Assembly (NCBI GenBank): GCA_021789735.1
Contig: JAJYJB010000093.1
Span: forward strand, 1 to 8,567
DNA: 8,567 bases
Origin: Nitrospirota bacterium
Lineage (GTDB): Bacteria > Nitrospirota > Thermodesulfovibrionia > Thermodesulfovibrionales > JdFR-88
Reading direction: 5' to 3'
The notes beneath the pieces are model-generated. The model was not told the origin of the DNA and did no database searches. It saw nothing but the letters and a program-made list of their open reading frames with translations. The translations under genes were made by a program, and so were the position numbers. The first letter of the stretch is position 1, and each line of letters starts with the position of its first letter. Shown piece by piece: positions 5,661 to 8,567 of the stretch.

Positions 5661-6928
5661 AAGGGCGGTATATCGCGGGCATAGACGTGGGCTCCACGAA
5701 GATATGTCTAATGGTAGGTCGCATGGGGCGGGAAGGGCTTGACATAGTGGCCGCCGGGACGGTCCCGTCGCAGGGGCTCAGGAAAGGGGTGGTCATAGAC
5801 ATAGATGAGACCGCCAACTCCATAAGCACGGCCCTCAGGGAGGCCAGGAGCGCCTCCGGCATAGATATAAGGAGCGCGTATGTCGGCATATCGGGCAGCC
5901 ACATAAAAAGCGCCGAGAGCTATGGGGCCACGGGCATAAGGGAAAAAGAGGTCAGGCAGGAGGACATAGAGCGGGTAATAGACGCGGCAAGCGCCATATA
6001 CGTGCCTCTGGACAGGGAGGTCCTCCACGTGCTGCCCTCGGAGTTCGTCATAGACGGGCAGGATGGCATAGCAAGACCGCTGGGGATGGCCGGAGTGAGG
6101 CTGGAGGTCAAGGTCCAGGTGCTGACCGCCTCCCATGCGGTGCTTGAGAACCTTGACCGCTCGCTGGAGCGCGCAGGCCTTCAGGCCACTGAAATGGTAT
6201 TCCAGCCGCTGGCAAGCGCCCTGGCCGTGCTTAAAAGCGAGGAGCTCCAGCAGGGGGCGGTGCTTGTGGACATGGGCGGAGGCACTACCGACGCGGCCCT
6301 GTTCAAGGGGGGCACGCTGCGCTGGGCGGATGTCATACCGGTAGGGGGCTCCAACGCGACCAATGACATCGCGGTGGGGCTGAAACTGCCCCATAAAGAG
6401 GCCGAAAGACTGAAGATACGCTACGGGGCCGGGCAGGAGAAGGTCAACCTCTTCGAGACCGAAGAGAGCATCGAGGCCAGGAGCATGAGCGGCAAGCCAA
6501 GGCAGATATCCCATCCGGAGCTTGCAAGGATCATCAGGATGCGCATGGAGGAGCTTTTCGAGCTCCTCAAAGAAGACGTTGAGCCCCAGATCATAAAACA
6601 CCAGCCCCTCTGCGCCGTCATGACCGGCGGCGGCAGCCAGATGAGGGACATCGCCGCCATGGCCGAGGGCTGGCTGGGCATCCCGGTGAGGCCCGGCTTG
6701 CCGGAGAAGGTGCGCAGCACCGTCCTCCGGGAGACCGTGAGGGCCCCTCAGTATGCCGCGGCGGCCGGGCTCCTGCTTTACGGGCTGGAGCGCGAGGGCG
6801 GGGAGTTCAAGGAAAGCCCTTTGTCGGACTCCATCGAATCGGTGAAAAGGACTGTGGCGGAACAGGGGCGGGCCCTGGCCAAGAGATTTTTTGGCAGGAT
6901 GCGCCGTTTCCCGGCGGAGGGCGTATAA
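5657..6928 (+). CDS. ftsA: FtsA, actin-like division protein and FtsZ membrane anchor
   Basis: FtsA is an actin-fold ATPase that tethers FtsZ filaments to the membrane and recruits later division proteins. The 423-residue product is of normal length. Phosphate 1 loop is GIDVGSTKI (8-16). The FtsA-specific 1C (SHS2) domain spans about 84-165, including EVLHVLPSEFVIDGQDGIA. Phosphate 2 loop is VLVDMGGGTTDAALF (202-216) and the adenosine motif is VMTGGGSQM (321-329). The C-terminus ends in a linker and a basic amphipathic stretch, LAKRFFGRMRRF (407-418), which is the usual membrane-targeting helix. Translation starts at TTG with a strong ribosome-binding site. A rare start codon could lower FtsA output relative to FtsZ, as the known FtsZ excess requires, but this is inference. 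Many Ile codons in the first half are ATA. Confidence 0.98.
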   Translation: MKGRYIAGIDVGSTKICLMVGRMGREGLDIVAAGTVPSQGLRKGVVIDIDETANSISTALREARSASGIDIRSAYVGISGSHIKSAESYGATGIREKEVRQEDIERVIDAASAIYVPLDREVLHVLPSEFVIDGQDGIARPLGMAGVRLEVKVQVLTASHAVLENLDRSLERAGLQATEMVFQPLASALAVLKSEELQQGAVLVDMGGGTTDAALFKGGTLRWADVIPVGGSNATNDIAVGLKLPHKEAERLKIRYGAGQEKVNLFETEESIEARSMSGKPRQISHPELARIIRMRMEELFELLKEDVEPQIIKHQPLCAVMTGGGSQMRDIAAMAEGWLGIPVRPGLPEKVRSTVLRETVRAPQYAAAAGLLLYGLEREGGEFKESPLSDSIESVKRTVAEQGRALAKRFFGRMRRFPAEGV

Positions 6929-7003
6929 GGACCGGAACATGCCAGGGGATTTTATTTATAGATTTTAAAAAATTAAAAAATCTTTGAAAGGAGACGCAAA
7001 GCG
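6929..7003 (+). promoter_or_regulatory. AT-rich ftsA-ftsZ gap with inverted repeat and ftsZ ribosome-binding site
   Basis: About 6950-6989 is almost all A and T, in sharp contrast to the flanking genes. AGATTTT (6960-6966) and AAAATCT (6977-6983) form a 7-bp inverted repeat with a 10-base spacer. AAAGGAGA at 6987-6994 is the ftsZ ribosome-binding site, with AGGAG ending 10 bases before the ATG. A -10-like TATAGA (6957-6962) has only a poor -35 (GGAACA, 6934-6939), so a separate ftsZ promoter is possible but weakly supported. The site could instead be an UP-like element, a protein site or a weak RNA hairpin. Confidence 0.4.
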
Positions 7004-8188
7004 ATGTTCGAACTCGAGGAGATGAAAAGCGATCTGGCCAGGATAAAAGTGATAGGAGTGGGCGGCGCGGGCGGCAACATGCTCAACAACATGATATCGT
7101 CCAACCTGAAGCATGTGCAGTTCGTGGCGGCAAATACGGACGCGCAGGCCCTGGGGATATCGCTTGCGTCCAGGAAGATCCAGCTCGGCGAGGATGTGAC
7201 CCGCGGGCTTGGAGCGGGTTCGAAGCCGGAGACCGGCCGCCAGGCCGCGCTTGAGAGCCGGGATGAAATAATGGAGGCCCTGAAGGGCGCGGACATGGTG
7301 TTCATTACGGCGGGCATGGGGGGAGGCACCGGGACGGGCGCCTCTCCGGTGATAGCCCAGGCGGCAAAGGAAAGCGGCGCGCTTACCGTCGCCGTTGTCA
7401 CAAAGCCGTTTTTCTACGAGGGCACCGCAAGGAGGCACAACGCCGAGGCCGGCATCAAGGAGCTTGAGAAAAACGTTGACACCCTCATCGTGATACCAAA
7501 CGACAGGATAAGCTATGTGGTGGACAAGGGGACGAGCCTTCTGGAGTCCTTCGCGCGCGCAAACGACGTGCTGAGGCAGGCGGTCCAGGGCATTTCGGAC
7601 CTTATCGTGGTGCCGGGTCTTATAAACCTGGATTTTGCCGACGTAAGGACCATCATGCAGGACGCCGGCAATTCGGTGATGGGCATGGGCGCGGACTCAA
7701 GCGCAAAAGAGGCCACAAAAAAAGCGATAACCAACCCCCTGCTTGAAAACTCCTCCATCGAAGGGGCCAGAGGGATACTTGTGAACATTACCGGCGGCCC
7801 GGGGCTCTCTCTTAAGGACGTGGAGGAGGCGGCCAGCCTGGTGTACGATTCGGCCCACCCGGAGGCAAACATAATTTTCGGCGCGGTCATAGACCAGGAG
7901 ATAGAGGCCGAGTGCCGCGTTACCGTTATCGCGACCAGCTTTGCGCCAAAGAAGCAGAAAATAGAGCTTCCGGTCAAGAAATGGGCGCCTCCCGCCGCCC
8001 CCGCTCCCAGGGAGATGCCTTCGGCCCTGAAAGGCTCCCATCGGATACTGGCCAAATCCCTGACCGTTGCCCCCGAAGGCGGGCAGGCGGAAGAAAAGGA
8101 AAAAACGCCGGTGGAGATGAATTACGAGGACCCCTTCGACATCCCCACGTTTCTCAGGAAGGAGAAATTCACCCTTCCCAACGGATAA
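7004..8188 (+). CDS. ftsZ: FtsZ, tubulin-like cell division GTPase
   Basis: FtsZ polymerises with GTP into the cytokinetic Z ring. The 394-residue product has the N-terminal nucleotide loop GVGGAGGNM (18-26), the tubulin signature GGGTGTG (106-112), the ribose-binding region around PNDRIS (165-170), and the T7 catalytic loop NLDFAD (208-213), where D210 and D213 complete the GTP site of the next subunit. The globular core ends near 317. A variable linker of about 55 residues, rich in Pro, Ala and Glu, leads to the conserved C-terminal peptide EDPFDIPTFLRKE (375-387), which binds FtsA and other partners. Seven residues follow this peptide. The ATG at 7004 has a good ribosome-binding site. FtsZ ends the cluster; lpxC, which follows ftsZ in E. 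coli, is absent here. Confidence 0.99.
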   Translation: MFELEEMKSDLARIKVIGVGGAGGNMLNNMISSNLKHVQFVAANTDAQALGISLASRKIQLGEDVTRGLGAGSKPETGRQAALESRDEIMEALKGADMVFITAGMGGGTGTGASPVIAQAAKESGALTVAVVTKPFFYEGTARRHNAEAGIKELEKNVDTLIVIPNDRISYVVDKGTSLLESFARANDVLRQAVQGISDLIVVPGLINLDFADVRTIMQDAGNSVMGMGADSSAKEATKKAITNPLLENSSIEGARGILVNITGGPGLSLKDVEEAASLVYDSAHPEANIIFGAVIDQEIEAECRVTVIATSFAPKKQKIELPVKKWAPPAAPAPREMPSALKGSHRILAKSLTVAPEGGQAEEKEKTPVEMNYEDPFDIPTFLRKEKFTLPNG

Positions 8189-8190
8189 GA

Positions 8191-8203
8191 CCGCTTGAAG
8201 CGG
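8191..8203 (+). repeat. Short hairpin just after ftsZ
   Basis: CCGCT (8191-8195) and AGCGG (8199-8203) form a 5-bp stem around TGA, starting 3 bases after the ftsZ stop. There is no T-run. It may protect the mRNA end or be part of the termination region, but it is short enough to be chance. Confidence 0.3.
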
Positions 8204-8236
8204 GTGAACGGGTAAAACGAGCTTTCCCACCGTAGA

Positions 8237-8263
8237 GGGGCCCCTTTCCCCCAAAGGGGCCCC
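8237..8263. terminator. Strong GC hairpin at the end of the dcw cluster, without U-tract
   Basis: GGGGCCCCTTT (8237-8247) and AAAGGGGCCCC (8253-8263) are perfect reverse complements around a CCCCC loop, an 11-bp stem. It lies 48 bases after the ftsZ stop and well before the csp promoter, where a transcript end is expected. No T-run follows on either strand (ACCCTCC on +, TCTACGG on -), so it is not a classic intrinsic terminator. It could be a U-less terminator, a 3' end stabiliser or a dispersed repeat. Each arm contains GGGGCCCC, which is itself palindromic. Confidence 0.5.
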
Positions 8264-8379
8264 ACCCTCCAAAACCTTTGCGTTTGCCGGCCCCTGCCTC
8301 CAGTTAAGGCCGCGGTTTGCAATGTTTTTTCCGCTCCTGCGTCTGTAAAAACCCCTGCCCTCGCGGCGGAATTTTCTGT

Positions 8380-8408
8380 TTGACATTTAATCCGATGTGT
8401 GCCATATT
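8380..8408 (+). promoter_or_regulatory. Sigma70-type promoter for the csp gene
   Basis: A perfect -35 TTGACA (8380-8385) and a -10 CATATT (8403-8408, four of six consensus bases) are separated by the ideal 17 bases. Transcription would begin near 8414-8416 and leave a leader of about 105 bases before the csp ATG. The placement upstream of a gene with a strong ribosome-binding site supports it. Confidence 0.7.
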
Positions 8409-8420
8409 TACTGCATCGGA
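8391..8420. promoter_or_regulatory. Inverted repeat centred on the csp -10 element
   Basis: TCCGATG (8391-8397) and CATCGGA (8414-8420) are exact reverse complements with a 16-base spacer. The centre at 8405.5 coincides with the centre of the -10 hexamer. This geometry suits a dimeric repressor operator. An RNA hairpin is less likely because the predicted start lies within the right arm. No regulator can be named. Confidence 0.4.
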
Positions 8421-8520
8421 GCTTTTGACAAATAAGGGCTCAAGACTCGACAAGAGGTCATTTGCAGCCGGTTTTATTTGCAGATCCGAAATAATATTTT
8501 TCCTTAGGAGGAAGTAGCAG
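8415..8520 (+). promoter_or_regulatory. Long 5' leader of the csp mRNA with direct repeats
   Basis: The predicted leader is about 105 bases. It contains the direct repeat ATTTGCAG at 8460-8467 and 8476-8483, and a second TTTGACA (8424-8430) repeating that at the promoter -35 (8379-8385). AGGAGG at 8506-8511 lies 9 bases before the ATG. Several cold-shock genes, such as E. coli cspA, have long leaders that refold with temperature; a similar role here is inference, and no cspA cold-box sequence is recognised. Confidence 0.4.
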
Positions 8521-8567
8521 ATGTCGAGTGGTTCGGTAAAATGGTTCAATGAGGCTAAAGGTTTTGG
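8521..8567 (+). CDS. Cold-shock domain protein (Csp family), 5' end only
   Basis: The ATG at 8521 opens MSSGSVKWFNEAKGF and runs off the window edge during what is probably a Gly codon. G-x-VKWFN-x-x-KGFG is the N-terminal strand and start of the RNP1 motif of bacterial cold-shock proteins, small OB-fold proteins that bind single-stranded RNA and DNA and act as RNA chaperones. A strong ribosome-binding site (AGGAGG, 9 bases upstream) and a near-consensus promoter fit a highly expressed gene. The codons (GGT, GCT, AAA) differ from the dcw genes' GC-rich choices. It is a separate transcription unit from the dcw cluster. Which Csp paralogue it is cannot be told from 15 residues. Confidence 0.9.
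   Translation, partial: MSSGSVKWFNEAKGF

Larger units (their letters stand above)
8189..8520 (+). other. 332-base intergenic region between ftsZ and csp
   Basis: No supported protein-coding gene is seen here on either strand. From left to right it holds a small hairpin, the large GC hairpin (8237-8263), an unassigned GC-rich stretch with a T6 run (8325-8330), the csp promoter (8380-8408) inside an inverted repeat (8391-8420), and an AT-richer leader with the csp ribosome-binding site (8506-8511). Composition changes from GC-rich to AT-rich around 8371. Confidence 0.7.

Noticed and set aside
5708..6940. Antisense open frame of 410 codons opposite ftsA
   Set aside because: Shadow of ftsA caused by codon bias in GC-rich DNA; no family motif and no ribosome-binding site.
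8287..8330. Possible terminator made of a CGGCC/GGCCG stem and T6 run
   Set aside because: The stem is only about 5 bp with a 15-base loop and ends more than 10 bases before the T-run.
8425..8453. Second TTGACA as another csp promoter
   Set aside because: No acceptable -10 hexamer at 16-18 bases downstream (TCGACA, CGACAA, GACAAG).
8317..8517. 66-codon + strand ORF running through the csp promoter and leader
   Set aside because: Starts at TTG without a ribosome-binding site, crosses a good promoter, and its translation resembles no family.
8304..8549. 81-codon - strand ORF across the ftsZ-csp gap
   Set aside because: Overlaps the csp start and promoter, has no ribosome-binding site of note and no recognisable domain.
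1..8567. CRISPR arrays, insertion sequences, tRNA or rRNA genes, and phage or toxin-antitoxin genes
   Set aside because: None seen: no regular spacer-repeat pattern, transposase, tRNA-like cloverleaf or foreign gene cassette; the region is a core housekeeping cluster.

Overview
The window is the distal half of a division and cell wall (dcw) cluster. All genes lie on the + strand in the order ftsW (3' end) - murG - murC - murB - ddl - ftsQ - ftsA - ftsZ. A 332-base intergenic region follows, then the first codons of a cold-shock (Csp) gene with its own promoter. The coding sequence is GC-rich, yet Ile is often ATA and Arg often AGG. A murB between murC and ddl, a Gram-negative-style ftsQ-ftsA-ftsZ end and this codon usage suggest a Nitrospirota or deltaproteobacterial-type (Desulfobacterota-like) lineage. 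That placement is inference and cannot be settled without a search.

Layout: 1-361 is the C-terminal end of the lipid II-linked glycan polymerase FtsW. 365-3889 holds MurG (lipid I to lipid II), MurC (adds L-Ala to UDP-MurNAc) and MurB (makes UDP-MurNAc). 3892-4827 is Ddl (makes D-Ala-D-Ala). 4858-6928 holds FtsQ and FtsA, and 7004-8188 is FtsZ. Junctions from ftsW to ftsA are 2 to about 54 bases, so these genes are probably one transcript. Before ftsZ there is a 75-base AT-rich gap that may carry a separate promoter or RNA structure. After ftsZ come a small and a large GC hairpin, then a sigma70-type promoter and a leader of about 105 bases before the csp gene.

The genes work together: MurB and MurC build the UDP-MurNAc-peptide branch, Ddl supplies its terminal dipeptide, MurG makes lipid II, FtsW polymerises it at the septum, and FtsZ/FtsA/FtsQ form the cytokinetic ring and its membrane link.

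No unknown protein system is visible; every real gene belongs to a known family. The less ordinary signal is in the gene junctions. All four genes that end in TGA (murG, murC, ddl, ftsQ) end inside an ATGA, opening a short ORF that is not the next gene but reaches its start region. At ddl-ftsQ the start-like sequence is present three times in 17-base tandem units, giving a chain of three ATGA stop/start overlaps. A second signal is a 7-base inverted repeat centred exactly on the -10 element of the csp promoter.
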